NCBI GenBank assembly: GCA_021739765.1
Contig: JAIPBD010000003.1
Location: 1 to 64,000, forward strand
Source of the DNA: Melioribacteraceae bacterium
GTDB lineage: Bacteria; Bacteroidota; Ignavibacteria; Ignavibacteriales; Melioribacteraceae
DNA length: 64,000 bases
Direction of reading: 5' to 3'
A program made the translations under genes and the position numbers. The notes beneath the pieces are model-generated. The model saw nothing but the letters and a program-made list of their open reading frames with translations, did not search any database and was not told where the DNA came from. Position 1 is the first letter of the stretch; each line of letters starts with the position of its first letter. Shown piece by piece: positions 33,578-43,461 of this stretch.

Positions 33578-33827
33578 GGGCAATACCTGGAAAGCCTACG
33601 AAAAAATGAGGGACCAAGACAAGAAACTACACCTTAATTTGTGCAAAATTATCCAGGAATTGCAAAGAGGTGATCCGACAAAAGGGCTTGGAAAACCTGA
33701 AGCTCTCAAAAATAACTTGAGCAGTTTCTGGTCAAGAAGGATCTCGTTAAAAGATCGAGTGGTTTATAAGTTTGATAAAAATTCGATCTATATATTTGCG
33801 ATAGGAGGTCATTACGACCAATTATAA
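33558..33827 (+). CDS. yoeB: YoeB-family toxin
   Basis: An 89-residue YoeB/Txe ribosome-dependent mRNA interferase. Family signature: FEGNTWKAYEKMRDQDKKL, LQRGDPTKGLGKPEALKNNL, SSFWSRRISLKDRVVYKF and the invariant C-terminal GGHYDQL, where His and Tyr help catalysis. The short overlap with yefM gives translational coupling. The cassette ends 10 bases before the stop of the convergent DUF4175 gene. No attC-like hairpin flanks this pair, so it reached this site differently from the pairs at the left edge. Confidence 0.95.
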   Translation: MRSIVFEGNTWKAYEKMRDQDKKLHLNLCKIIQELQRGDPTKGLGKPEALKNNLSSFWSRRISLKDRVVYKFDKNSIYIFAIGGHYDQL

Positions 33828-33836
33828 CGAAATTGT

Positions 33837-36800
33837 TTAGTTTTCGGTGGCTTCTGTTTCAAGAGCTTCGAAATATTTTCTGATCAAATCTTCATAGTCT
33901 TTTTTATAACCTTCACGGATTGCTTTAATCAATTCTTCGCGGAGTATATTTTTACCTTCTTCTGAAGAAAGAATAACTTCGGGCGGCGAATTCAAATCAA
34001 AATTGCGGGCGGTTTTTGATTCACGATCTTTTTCAAAATCGCGGTCGTTCATTGATCTTTGAGCGTCAAGCAAACGGGAGAGAATTCGTTCTTGTTTCTG
34101 TAGAACATCATCATCAAGGTTGTTGCTCCTCATATTTTGAACAACTTCTTTCATCTCCTGTAGCGCCTTTTTAAGATCCGCCGCGAGCTTTTTTGATTGA
34201 CCTGATTCTTCAGCTTCTTTGTTTAGCTGTTCCAATGATTTTTGAATCAGCTCCTGCTCTTGCGCTAATCTTTGAATTTGCTGCATCTGTTGCTGAGATA
34301 ATTGTCCGCTCTGCATCATTTGAGTCATTTGATTCAAACTCATTTGCTGCTGTGACATTTGTTGAAGCTGCTGCATCAAAGACATCATGCCGCCGCTTCC
34401 TTGTCCGTTGCTGTTCATCATCTGCGCCATCATACCTTGCATAAATTGCGCGGCTTGGTTCAACGATTTCATCGCATCTTGCTGATTCTGTTTCGATGCG
34501 GTTTTATTTCTTTCCTGCATTGAGTTTACGGCTTGAGCCATTTCGCGTCTCGCGTCACCAAGTGCTTTTCCCATTTCGGGAGTTATCGCAAAAGTTTTGT
34601 TGGAAAGCGCAGACATTTTTGACAATATTTTGCTGATGTTGTTTAATAGTTCACTTTGTTCTTGAGCTGTTTCACCAAATTTTTTGGTGTTGATATCAGT
34701 TGATTCCGTAATGCCTTTTAACCGCTCCTGCTCTTTGGAAAGCGTTAAAACATCATCAATTATACGCATCAAATCTTGGAACACCTCCATCTGATTTTTT
34801 TGCTGCATACTTTGCTGCATTTGAGAAATTTGCTGCTGCATATTTTTCATATTTTGCATGAGCTGTTTTTGCGTTTCGGAAGCTTCGCTTTTTTGCATTT
34901 CTGAAATTTGTTGTTTGGCCTGTTCTGAGAGTTCTTCGTTGTTTTGGTTCGCGAATTCCTCCATCATTTTCATCATATCTTCCATCGGCATATCGGAAAG
35001 TTCGCTCATTTTTTCGGCAAGTTCTTCCATGCGTTCCTTCATTTTTTCGATCTGCTTCGAAATTTCATCTTGCTTATTAGAAAGCTCATCTTGTGCTTTT
35101 TGATCGTTCGGATCACTATTCTGAAGTTGTTCGTTAAGCTGTTCCTGCTGCTGCTGAAGTTGTTCGGCACGTTTTGCGAGTTCATCAATACGCTGTTCAA
35201 CTTGCATTCGTTTTAACAAATTAAGCGTGCGTTCAATACTTTTTTGAAATTGTTCCTCATCAATTTTTACATTTTCGAAATTTTTCTGAACTTGATTCCG
35301 TTGGAATTTTTCCAGCATTTCTTGCATTCTTTCAAATGATTTTTGCATCTCTTCATTATTAACTTCATTCATTAATTCTTGAAGCTCCATATACTTCTGC
35401 ATTGTTTCTTCGGAGAGCAATTCATTTTCATTCATCTCCTTCATCATGTCGTTTAACGATTTCTGAATATCATCAATTTTTTCTTGGAGTTTCTCGAACT
35501 TATCAAGCGTGTTTTTTATCTTTTCTTTCTCTTCAAAAGTGACTTCTTGTTGATCCTTTTTTAGTTCATTCGAAATATTCTGGAATTCATCCTGTAGTTT
35601 TTTTGCTTCCTTTAAAATTTCACTCAACTCATCAACAGCTTGTTCTTGGGTTTCATCAGATTGCGCGAATAACTCATCCATTGATGGAACCTTTACCGTA
35701 AAAATTTTAGTCCGTGATGATTTCGGACCACTAACATTGTCATTATCAAATACTTCGAAATAATATGAAACAACATCACCGGCGGCGAGATAAAGTTCAG
35801 AAAGATCCCATGTATAATAAACCTCCGATTCTTTGGAACCATTTTCATATGGAATTTTCACTCCCTCAAAATTTTCTTTAATCACTCCGAACTGAGTAGC
35901 GGTCAGTTTATATTTTAACAACAACTCGCTAAATCCATAATCATCAGAAATTTCCAATTCGATTGGAAGAACGAACTGTTTTGAAATTCTAACATCCTTA
36001 TTAGGTTTAATTACTTCAATTAAAGGATATTCATCTAGAATAGTGTTGATCGCGTATTTAATCGGTTTGTTGTTGCGAATTCCGGCTGTATCAACAATTG
36101 AGAAAAAATAATCCGTGTTTCGGGAAATATAAAATTCGGTTTTGGCGAGTTTTGCTTCGATCTTCATTTCTTTGATTTTATTATCGCCGAAAACAATGGC
36201 AGCTGAATCTAATATTTTGGATGACCGCAAATCAAACTCAATTTTGCTTCCTTTTAAAGATGTTACAGCACCATTATTTTTTAATATAGTCGGAGGAAGA
36301 TTTGCGTATGAGGGCGGAATAATTTTTAGAGAAAAGTCCTCTATTATCGGTGGGGCCAAAACAGATATTTCGTATCTATTCGATTCTATATTTTCCGAAC
36401 TGAAATAATATGTAAATTCCTCACGAATTTCGTTCTCATTGAATACAAATTGTGAAGCGGAATCCGTTAAGATTTCTTCAATCTGAAACTCGGCATCATT
36501 TTTACTTTTTTTATAGAAGCCAATCGAAGAAGGTTTCTCGCCGAGTATCTCCACAACAATTTGTATGTCATTACCTTTTAACACAGAAGCATCGCCGGGC
36601 TGTACTTCAAATGAAAATTTTTGAGGTTGAATATATTTCAGATCATAATTCATAATTCTTAGTGCGGAAAATCTAAAATCCGGTGAGGCAAAAACAACTA
36701 CGATAAGCAGAAAAACTGTTACACTCGCGGTTATAAATAAATGTTGAATATCCGAAAAATTTATGGCCTTGCTGAAATCCATGGATTCCGCTTTTTTGAA

Positions 36801-37217
36801 TACCCGCTCAAAAGCCGCATTAATAAGACTTTGAGATTTAGGAGATTTCCCCGACTCATCACCATCGACCAGTTGAATCGCGTTCAATAAGTCGTCTTTC
36901 AATTCCGGATAAGTTTCACCTACTTCCCGGCTCGCTTCAAATATATCTTTCTTGGAAAACGATTTAAGCAGTTTTAGTAAGGGACGACCTGCGGTTGCGA
37001 GAAAGGTGAATAATGTAAATCCGAGAATTGCAAAAAACAAAACAACTCTAATTTCGGTGTTGAATCGGAATAGAAATTCGAGTGCAAAAAATAGAAGTAA
37101 TAAAGCTGATGTGATTGAAATCCAGATGTACAATCCTTTTAAGGAATTTTTGTGGATTTCCTTTCGAATTAATCCACCGAGTCGTTTCTTGATATTTGAA
37201 AGATGTTGGTTATTCAT
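33837..37217 (-). CDS. DUF4175-type membrane protein with long coiled coil
   Basis: A 1,126-residue protein. Two hydrophobic segments lie near residues 28-75 (GLYIWISITSALLLLFFALE and a following one) and a third near 160-178. A beta-rich extracytoplasmic part to about 540 is followed by some 500 residues of Glu/Gln/Met-rich heptad-like helix, with runs such as QQQQEQLNEQLQ, MQQLQQMSQQQ and QSGQLSQQQMQQIQ. Proteins of this DUF4175 kind are common in Ignavibacteria and related phyla, with no settled function. The gene is next to DUF4159 with one base between, the usual pairing, suggesting a joint cell-envelope role. Confidence 0.8.
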   Translation of the reverse strand: MNNQHLSNIKKRLGGLIRKEIHKNSLKGLYIWISITSALLLLFFALEFLFRFNTEIRVVLFFAILGFTLFTFLATAGRPLLKLLKSFSKKDIFEASREVGETYPELKDDLLNAIQLVDGDESGKSPKSQSLINAAFERVFKKAESMDFSKAINFSDIQHLFITASVTVFLLIVVVFASPDFRFSALRIMNYDLKYIQPQKFSFEVQPGDASVLKGNDIQIVVEILGEKPSSIGFYKKSKNDAEFQIEEILTDSASQFVFNENEIREEFTYYFSSENIESNRYEISVLAPPIIEDFSLKIIPPSYANLPPTILKNNGAVTSLKGSKIEFDLRSSKILDSAAIVFGDNKIKEMKIEAKLAKTEFYISRNTDYFFSIVDTAGIRNNKPIKYAINTILDEYPLIEVIKPNKDVRISKQFVLPIELEISDDYGFSELLLKYKLTATQFGVIKENFEGVKIPYENGSKESEVYYTWDLSELYLAAGDVVSYYFEVFDNDNVSGPKSSRTKIFTVKVPSMDELFAQSDETQEQAVDELSEILKEAKKLQDEFQNISNELKKDQQEVTFEEKEKIKNTLDKFEKLQEKIDDIQKSLNDMMKEMNENELLSEETMQKYMELQELMNEVNNEEMQKSFERMQEMLEKFQRNQVQKNFENVKIDEEQFQKSIERTLNLLKRMQVEQRIDELAKRAEQLQQQQEQLNEQLQNSDPNDQKAQDELSNKQDEISKQIEKMKERMEELAEKMSELSDMPMEDMMKMMEEFANQNNEELSEQAKQQISEMQKSEASETQKQLMQNMKNMQQQISQMQQSMQQKNQMEVFQDLMRIIDDVLTLSKEQERLKGITESTDINTKKFGETAQEQSELLNNISKILSKMSALSNKTFAITPEMGKALGDARREMAQAVNSMQERNKTASKQNQQDAMKSLNQAAQFMQGMMAQMMNSNGQGSGGMMSLMQQLQQMSQQQMSLNQMTQMMQSGQLSQQQMQQIQRLAQEQELIQKSLEQLNKEAEESGQSKKLAADLKKALQEMKEVVQNMRSNNLDDDVLQKQERILSRLLDAQRSMNDRDFEKDRESKTARNFDLNSPPEVILSSEEGKNILREELIKAIREGYKKDYEDLIRKYFEALETEATEN

Positions 37218-37218
37218 T

Positions 37219-37875
37219 TTAATTTGTCAAAACCCATACGATAATGTTTGTGCCGAATTTTAAAGCTTCCTCTCTTTTTTCCGGTGGATTTTTATGAACT
37301 TCGGAATCCGCCCAACCATCCGATGGATTACTTTCATAAGTGTAATAAAGAACTAACTTTCCATCGACAAATATCCCGTATCCTTTGGGCGGTTTGTTGT
37401 CATGTTCATGTGTTTTTGGCGGTCCGTTATTAAAGTCGTAAACCGAGTGATAAATTTCATGATCGAAGGGTAATTCTATCAAATCATTTTCGGGAAACAC
37501 TTTTTTGATTTCCCTTCTGAACGCTTTATCCAGACTGTAATCATCATCAACATAAATAAATCCGCCATTTTCAAGATACTTTCTGAGATTTGAGGCATCG
37601 TTTTCGCTAAGGACAATATTACCATGTCCGGTCAGAAAAAGAAATGGAAATGAAAATATGTCGGAGCTTCCCACCTCAACAAAATAGTAATTCGGATCGG
37701 TTTCAAGGTTTGTATTTTCAGACAAAAATTTAAGTAGATTTACATCAGCCGAACGGTCGTTGTACCAATCACCGCCGCCATCATATTTTAGTCTGCCAAT
37801 TTTAAAGCCACTTTCAATTTGAGAAAATATAAAAGTGGAGCTGAAGAACAAAAATAACGTGAGTTTAAGAATCAT
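37219..37875 (-). CDS. DUF4159 protein
   Basis: A 218-residue exported protein with signal sequence LKLTLFLFFSSTFIFSQ. The DUF4159 core has RLKYDGGGDWYNDRSADVNLL, the LTGHGNIVLSENDASNLRKY block, GGFIYVDDDYSLDKAF and the end SNPSDGWADSEVHKNPPEKR. The fold is thought to resemble glutamine-amidotransferase-like domains without catalytic residues. The start at 37875 is the only ATG that gives a clean signal peptide. It is co-transcribed with the DUF4175 gene; the MoxR and DUF58 genes that often accompany them are absent here. Confidence 0.85.
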   Translation of the reverse strand: MILKLTLFLFFSSTFIFSQIESGFKIGRLKYDGGGDWYNDRSADVNLLKFLSENTNLETDPNYYFVEVGSSDIFSFPFLFLTGHGNIVLSENDASNLRKYLENGGFIYVDDDYSLDKAFRREIKKVFPENDLIELPFDHEIYHSVYDFNNGPPKTHEHDNKPPKGYGIFVDGKLVLYYTYESNPSDGWADSEVHKNPPEKREEALKFGTNIIVWVLTN

Positions 37876-37923
37876 AGAAAGCAAATTATTGATTAACTAG
37901 AATTTGGGAAACGTAATTATTAA

Positions 37924-39054
37924 TCACCTAAGAATGGTTTCAATTCTAAAGGCATTTAGAATTTTATTAAACTGTTCATTCCCCTTTTTTATTACCGCTT
38001 TGTAATTATTAAGTTCCCTTCTGAAAGGATATTCCTTACGCAACTTGTCAAAATGTTTTCCGCGTTCATGCTCCGGCAAATTCAATGCTTTTTTTAATCT
38101 ATTGGAATCTTCAAAAATCAGATATGATTTTCTAAAAATTGTGTAAAGCAATTCTTCAACAGAATCACCGGAATATTCAATTTCATTATCATCTACTTTT
38201 GGTAATTTTGGTTCCCATGTTGATTTAACGTCAAGAAATTCGCACAATTGATTATACAGCATAGTTGTACCGTTAACCTTTCCTTCAAATGAATATCCGG
38301 CAATATGCGGTGTTCCAACGAAAGAATTACTCAGTAATTCGGGAATGTATTGCGGCTCGTTTTCCCAGACATCTAAAACGTAAGTGAGATTTTGTCGCTT
38401 GTAATTTTCCAGCAATTTCTGATTATCAACAACAGGTCCTCGCGAAGAATTAATTACAAACGAGTCTGGTTTAATTAATCCGATATTTTCACCGAGCAAA
38501 TGAAAAGTGGGATATTTTCCGGTTTTATTTATGGGAACATGAAATGTGATGAAATCGGAGTCTAAGGCTTCGGAAAGTGAATTAAAATCTAATCCTTCAG
38601 CTTCTTGTCTCGGCGGATCGTTTCTTTTTACATCAAAACCAATTTGCTCTGCGATGCGCGAAACTTTTTTACCGATATTCCCGATTCCTACTATCCCAAA
38701 CGATTTATCCGTAAGCCCTATTTTATTCTGATAAATAAAATGTGAAATCGCGGAATAGACGTATTCAGTTACTGCCCACGAATTGCAGCCCGGAGCAAAG
38801 GCAAATCGAATATTTTCTTTTTGTAGGTATTGAAGATCAATATGATCCGTTCCGATAGTTGCCGTTCCGACAAATTTAACTTTGGTTCCTTTCAGCAAAT
38901 CCCCATTTACATTGGTGATTGAACGAACCAAAAGAACATCCGCATCTGAGAGGATTTCGTTCGTAATTTCGCGTCCGTTATAAAGATGAATTTCACCGAA
39001 TTGTGAAAAGGCCTCTTCTGCGAATGAAATATTTTCGTCAATAATTAGTTTCAT
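37924..39054 (-). CDS. pdxB: Erythronate-4-phosphate dehydrogenase
   Basis: A 376-residue D-2-hydroxyacid dehydrogenase of the PdxB type, acting in pyridoxal phosphate synthesis. The NAD motif FGIVGIGNIGKKVSRIAEQI is near residue 120. PdxB-specific NDPPRQ follows where NAD selectivity is set. Catalytic Arg is in INSSRGPV, Glu in DVWENEPQ and His in VGTPHIAGYS. The C-terminal extension (KLPKVDDNEIEYSGDSVEEL and after) corresponds to the PdxB dimer domain. It stands alone, back to back with aspS. Confidence 0.92.
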   Translation of the reverse strand: MKLIIDENISFAEEAFSQFGEIHLYNGREITNEILSDADVLLVRSITNVNGDLLKGTKVKFVGTATIGTDHIDLQYLQKENIRFAFAPGCNSWAVTEYVYSAISHFIYQNKIGLTDKSFGIVGIGNIGKKVSRIAEQIGFDVKRNDPPRQEAEGLDFNSLSEALDSDFITFHVPINKTGKYPTFHLLGENIGLIKPDSFVINSSRGPVVDNQKLLENYKRQNLTYVLDVWENEPQYIPELLSNSFVGTPHIAGYSFEGKVNGTTMLYNQLCEFLDVKSTWEPKLPKVDDNEIEYSGDSVEELLYTIFRKSYLIFEDSNRLKKALNLPEHERGKHFDKLRKEYPFRRELNNYKAVIKKGNEQFNKILNAFRIETILR

Positions 39055-39178
39055 AAAAATTATAATTAATCAAAATATAAACGAGTATAATACGAAAAAC
39101 GAAATACTATTTCGTGTAATTTGTCTAAACTTGCGCTATTAGTTATTTTTCGAATTCAATTAAATCTTATGAGGAAAA

Positions 39179-40951
39179 ATGAAGTTCAGTAAACGTACAC
39201 ACACATGCGGCGAATTAAGAGAAACTAATGTAAATGATAAAGTTGTGCTTAATGGTTGGGTAGATTCTACAAGGAATTTGGGCGGAGTATTATTTGTAAA
39301 TATTCGAGATCGATACGGTGTTACACAGGTTTTGTTCGAGGAATCATCTCAACCGGAAGTTTATAAAAATGCAAGGGAAGCAAGAAGCGAGTTTGTTGTA
39401 TCGGTCGAAGGTGAAGTTAGAAAACGTTCCGAAGACGCAATAAACACCAAAATGCCAACCGGTTTAATAGAGGTGGTGGGAAGTAAAATATTAATATTGA
39501 ACGAAGCTGAAACACCTCCTTTCGTAATTAAAAATAATGTTGAGGCAAATGAGGATTTAAAACTTAAATACCGTTACTTGGATTTACGCCGTCCTGAAAT
39601 GCGAGACAATATGATATTGCGGCACAAAATGTATCAATCGGTTAGGAATTATTTCGATAAACAAGACTTCCTCGAAATCGAAACTCCGATTTTAATGAAA
39701 TCTACACCGGAAGGCGCGAGGGATTTTCTTGTGCCCAGCCGTTTACACAAAGGAAAATTTTATGCGCTGCCCCAATCACCTCAACAATACAAACAATTAT
39801 TGATGGTTTCGGGTTTTGACCGTTATTTCCAAATTGTAAAATGTTTTAGAGATGAAGATTTCAGAGCGGATCGCCAACCTGAATTCACCCAAATTGATGT
39901 GGAAATGTCATTCGTTGATACCGAAGATATTTTTGAAGTGATGGAAGGTTTGATGAAAAAACTTTTTAAGGACCTAAAAAATTATGAACTGGAGACACCA
40001 ATCCCAAGATTGACTTATGCCGAAGCGCTGGAAAATTATGGCAGCGATAAACCAGATTTAAGATTTGAAATGAAATTGACAACATTAAATGATGTTGTAA
40101 AAAATAGTGAGTTTCGGGTTTTTAACGATACAATAAATAACGGAGGTATCGTTACTTCGGTTGTGGCAAAGGGATGTGCGGATTATTCCCGCAGTCAAAT
40201 CGACCAGCTCACGGCTCATGCAAAAAAATACGGTGCGGGTGGTTTAGTCTGGATGAAAGTGAAAGACGGAGCAATTGATTCCCCCGTCGCTAAGTTTTTA
40301 AGTGCAGAAATTCTTACGGGTATTATATCCGCTACAAAAGCCGAAGAAAATGATTTAATTCTTATAATTGCCGGACCCAAAACTAAATCCCTTACATCGA
40401 TGGGTGCGGTTCGATTAGAATTAGCGAAGAAGAACAATCTTATTGATCCGAATTCGGAACCAAAATTATTGTGGGTTGTTGATTTCCCTCTATTTGAATG
40501 GGATGAAGAAACCGAACGATTCTACGCTATGCATCACCCTTTTACATCTCCTCGAATTGAAGATTTCGAAAAAATGGATTCTGCACCGGGCGAAGTTAGA
40601 GCCCGCGCATACGATTTAGTATTAAACGGAAGCGAAATCGCGGGCGGAAGTATCAGAATACACGATTCTGCCCAACAAGCCAAAATGTTCAAAGCTCTTG
40701 GAATTTCCGATGAAGAAGCACAAATGAAATTCGGCTTTTTGATGAACGCTTTTAAATTCGGCGCGCCTCCTCATGGCGGTATTGCTTTTGGATTTGACCG
40801 TTTGGTTATGCTGTTCGCGGGTGAGAATTCTATCCGTGATGTTATAGCGTTTCCAAAGACCGCAAGTGGAATTTCGCTGATGGATGAATCACCTTCTCCG
40901 GTGGATGAGGGTCAATTAAAAGACCTTCACATAAATATTCGAGAAAACTAA
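39179..40951 (+). CDS. aspS: Aspartyl-tRNA synthetase
   Basis: The 590-residue length fits the bacterial type AspRS with an inserted GAD domain. The N-terminal OB fold (VVLNGWVDSTRNLGGVLFV) binds the anticodon. Class II motif 2 is FRDEDFRADRQPEFTQ and motif 3 is GGIAFGFDRLVMLF. The GAD insertion spans roughly residues 290-410. GAGG lies 6 bases before the ATG. A tRNA-Lys gene follows downstream on the same strand. Confidence 0.97.
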   Translation: MKFSKRTHTCGELRETNVNDKVVLNGWVDSTRNLGGVLFVNIRDRYGVTQVLFEESSQPEVYKNAREARSEFVVSVEGEVRKRSEDAINTKMPTGLIEVVGSKILILNEAETPPFVIKNNVEANEDLKLKYRYLDLRRPEMRDNMILRHKMYQSVRNYFDKQDFLEIETPILMKSTPEGARDFLVPSRLHKGKFYALPQSPQQYKQLLMVSGFDRYFQIVKCFRDEDFRADRQPEFTQIDVEMSFVDTEDIFEVMEGLMKKLFKDLKNYELETPIPRLTYAEALENYGSDKPDLRFEMKLTTLNDVVKNSEFRVFNDTINNGGIVTSVVAKGCADYSRSQIDQLTAHAKKYGAGGLVWMKVKDGAIDSPVAKFLSAEILTGIISATKAEENDLILIIAGPKTKSLTSMGAVRLELAKKNNLIDPNSEPKLLWVVDFPLFEWDEETERFYAMHHPFTSPRIEDFEKMDSAPGEVRARAYDLVLNGSEIAGGSIRIHDSAQQAKMFKALGISDEEAQMKFGFLMNAFKFGAPPHGGIAFGFDRLVMLFAGENSIRDVIAFPKTASGISLMDESPSPVDEGQLKDLHINIREN

Positions 40952-41070
40952 ACATTTTATCAACATTAAAGGTTGATAAAAAATAGAATGATTGATATAT
41001 TTGTTGTCTTGTTATTTTAGAATACGATATAGAAACGCTGTTATTTAATTTGAAATTATGAACGAATGTT

Positions 41071-41142
41071 GGGCGCATAGCTCAGTGGTAGAGCATCTCC
41101 CTTTTAAGGAGAGGGTCCCTGGTTCGAGACCAGGTGCGCTCA
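41071..41142 (+). tRNA. tRNA-Lys (anticodon TTT)
   Basis: A complete cloverleaf of 72 bases. The acceptor GGGCGCA pairs with TGCGCTC (one G-T). The D arm is GCTC/GAGC. The anticodon stem TCTCC/GGAGA encloses loop CTTTTAA, giving anticodon TTT. The T arm is CCTGG/CCAGG with loop TTCGAGA. The CCA end is not encoded. Confidence 0.97.
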
Positions 41143-41152
41143 CAACATTTAC

Positions 41153-41188
41153 AAAGCCTTGTAATTTTTTGCGAGGCTTTTTTATTTT
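41153..41188 (+). terminator. Rho-independent terminator after tRNA-Lys
   Basis: AAAGCCT (41153-41159) pairs with AGGCTTT (41174-41180); the inner T-G and G-C pairs extend the stem. A T-rich run follows (TTTATTTT). It lies 10 bases after the tRNA. Confidence 0.8.
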
Positions 41189-41305
41189 AAATGATTCTCC
41201 GAACTTTAATGGCCCCCTTCACTAAAATTTGGATAAAAATATTGGGTATTGTCTTGATATGATCAGCGTATTTATTATTTTTCAATAACTTTTGAAAGTG
41301 ACTGG

Positions 41306-42583
41306 ATGTATCAGGAAATCATATTTGATTTTGTTCTAGACGCAATAAGTAAGGCAAAGCCCGAATTTCTTATCCCGCAAAAAGTACAAGTCGCAGGAAA
41401 TATTCTCCAAATCGAAAAATCTGAGATCGATTTGGATAGTTTTAAAAAAGTGTACGTAGTTGGAGCCGGAAAAGCTTCGGGCAATATGGCGAAAGAGATA
41501 GAATTAATTCTTGGCAACAGAATTGATTCGGGTGTTGTCGGCGTTAAATACGGGCACAAAGCCGGCTGTAAAATTATTGAAGAAATTGAGGCCGCGCATC
41601 CTACTCCCGATAATAAAAGTCTCAAAGTTGGAAAGAAAATCTCAAATATTTGCTCCGAATCTACAAAAGAAGATTTAGTAATTTTTCTATTTTCGGGAGG
41701 CGGCTCCTCTTTAATGGAATCACTCCCAGAGGTCATTCCCCTCGAAGATTTTCAAAAGTTTAATTCCCTGCTGCTTCATTCCGGTCTGCCGATACAAGAT
41801 ATTAATGCCCTTCGCAAATCGGTTTCTCTGGTTAAAGCCGGCAAATTGGCGGAAATGGCCTTCCCGGCAAAATGTATAACTTTAATTATTTCCGATGTAA
41901 TTGGGAACGATCCGGCCGATATTGCTTCCGGTCCGACCACAAAATCCGAAACTGATTATAAGTTTTGCTTGGATTTATTAAAAGAGAACAAGCTTCTTTC
42001 TAAAACTCCAGATGCAATAGTCAGTTTTATGAAAGATCGATTCAGTACCAAACCTGCAGTTTCGCCCATTTTTAACAAAAACATCATTCTCGGCTCAAAT
42101 ATCGACGCCATTAACACACTCGTGAAAACCGCCGAGATTAATAAATTAAATCCTATAGTTATAGGCAGCGACATCAGTGGGGATGTAGAAACGGTTTCAA
42201 AATTTTTTATTGATAAAATTATCTCCGTGAAAAAACTCGCCGGTAATTCTAACAAACCAATTTGTTTAATTGGTGGAGGGGAACCTACGGTCAATGTTAA
42301 AGGAAACGGAATTGGAGGCAGGAATACTCATTTCGCCTTAGTTATGATGATTGAAATGATAAAATTAAATCTTGAATTTAGTTTTGCGTCTGTTGGAACC
42401 GACGGAACCGACGGCTCAACCGATGCGGCAGGAGCTTTTATTTCTCATAACACCAAATTTAAAATTTTACAGAAAAGGATCGATCCTACTAACTATTATA
42501 AAAATTTCGATTCGTACAATTTTTTTAATGATGTTGGAGGATTAATTAAAACCGGTCCGACTGGAACTAATGTTATGGATTAA
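41306..42583 (+). CDS. Glycerate 2-kinase (MOFRL/GckA family)
   Basis: A 425-residue kinase of the GckA/TtuD type that phosphorylates D-glycerate at position 2. The N-terminal DUF4147 domain has VVGAGKASGNMAKEIE, DLVIFLFSGGGSSLM and SDVIGNDPADIASGPT. The C-terminal MOFRL domain contains CLIGGGEPTVNVKGNGIGGR and SVGTDGTDGSTDAAGAF, and ends LIKTGPTGTNVMD. All expected blocks are intact. It is a single-gene unit with a convergent neighbour 22 bases past the stop. Confidence 0.92.
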   Translation: MYQEIIFDFVLDAISKAKPEFLIPQKVQVAGNILQIEKSEIDLDSFKKVYVVGAGKASGNMAKEIELILGNRIDSGVVGVKYGHKAGCKIIEEIEAAHPTPDNKSLKVGKKISNICSESTKEDLVIFLFSGGGSSLMESLPEVIPLEDFQKFNSLLLHSGLPIQDINALRKSVSLVKAGKLAEMAFPAKCITLIISDVIGNDPADIASGPTTKSETDYKFCLDLLKENKLLSKTPDAIVSFMKDRFSTKPAVSPIFNKNIILGSNIDAINTLVKTAEINKLNPIVIGSDISGDVETVSKFFIDKIISVKKLAGNSNKPICLIGGGEPTVNVKGNGIGGRNTHFALVMMIEMIKLNLEFSFASVGTDGTDGSTDAAGAFISHNTKFKILQKRIDPTNYYKNFDSYNFFNDVGGLIKTGPTGTNVMD

Positions 42584-42605
42584 ATGATTGCAATCATTTA
42601 AATGG

Positions 42606-43382
42606 TTAACGTCTAAATGTTTCTCTTAAAGCCGGTTCAAGATCTTCAAAACTGACAAATAAATCTGTTGCGCCCATCGAATAAGGGGCAATTTCATAAT
42701 GGTCATAACGAAATATTAATCCTTTCTCCAAAATTCCGAAGTTAGTGCTCAAATAAAATTTATCATCTGAGAAAAAATAGCCCAGCTCGGAATAGCTTTT
42801 TCCACTTTCAATATTCTTTAATCTCCGAAATTCTGCTTCAGCAATATCCGCCGCTTTTTTGAGATCTAAAATTGTGGACAATTCAATTAACACAAATGAT
42901 TTTGTATCAAAATTATAATATTGACGGAAGCTGTTTGGGTGTGCCCCTCCCGAATATGTAAATTCATCGAATTGAATCGTTAAGTAAAAACCGGAATTTG
43001 CAACCGTAACCCTACGGTCAAATGTCCAAGGTGATGCATGATCGGGGAATTCAGTTGCAAGCGAGAGGTACTCTCCCTCCGCATTTGTATAAACATCATC
43101 CCAACTATTTTGGAAATCCGAATTCATAAAATCATATCGGAATAAAGAATCAATAAAAGCATTTAATTTTTGGTTGAAAGTTCCGGTTGCCGGAAACTGC
43201 GGATAATTATAAACCAACGAAAGACACGTATCTTCCTTCGCACATTCTGTCAAATACCTCTCAAACTTTTTGTTTTCGAATTTAATCGGAGTGTTGTTTT
43301 CTGCGGAAGACTGTTTTGAAACTTCCTCGCTGCACCCGTATAGAAAACCAAGCAAGAAAAGAACGCGTAAAATATTTTTCAT
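42606..43382 (-). CDS. DUF3298-type lipoprotein
   Basis: About 258 residues with a lipoprotein signal (LRVLFLLGFLYGC, lipobox LYGC). The N-terminal part (ECAKEDTCLSLVYNYPQF) and the C-terminal part (QFDEFTYSGGAHPNSFRQYYN, LSTILDLKKAADIAEAEFRR, YFSDDKFYLSTNFGILEKGL, YEIAPYSMGA) match the DUF4163/DUF3298 pair seen in RsiV-like and other envelope lipoproteins. The start at 43382 is chosen for the signal peptide. No anti-sigma features or sigma gene accompany it, so the role is unknown. Confidence 0.82.
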   Translation of the reverse strand: MKNILRVLFLLGFLYGCSEEVSKQSSAENNTPIKFENKKFERYLTECAKEDTCLSLVYNYPQFPATGTFNQKLNAFIDSLFRYDFMNSDFQNSWDDVYTNAEGEYLSLATEFPDHASPWTFDRRVTVANSGFYLTIQFDEFTYSGGAHPNSFRQYYNFDTKSFVLIELSTILDLKKAADIAEAEFRRLKNIESGKSYSELGYFFSDDKFYLSTNFGILEKGLIFRYDHYEIAPYSMGATDLFVSFEDLEPALRETFRR

Positions 43383-43461
43383 TTTAGCAATTAAAATTAA
43401 CATTCGTGAAAAATAAGGATTCTCATAGATGGATAAAACATTTCTGTGGATTATTTCAAAA

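Noticed and set aside
34858-35216. Plus-strand frames of 80-90 codons inside the DUF4175 gene
   Set aside because: They are complements of the Gln/Glu-rich coiled coil and show only repetitive Ser/Phe/Ile composition.
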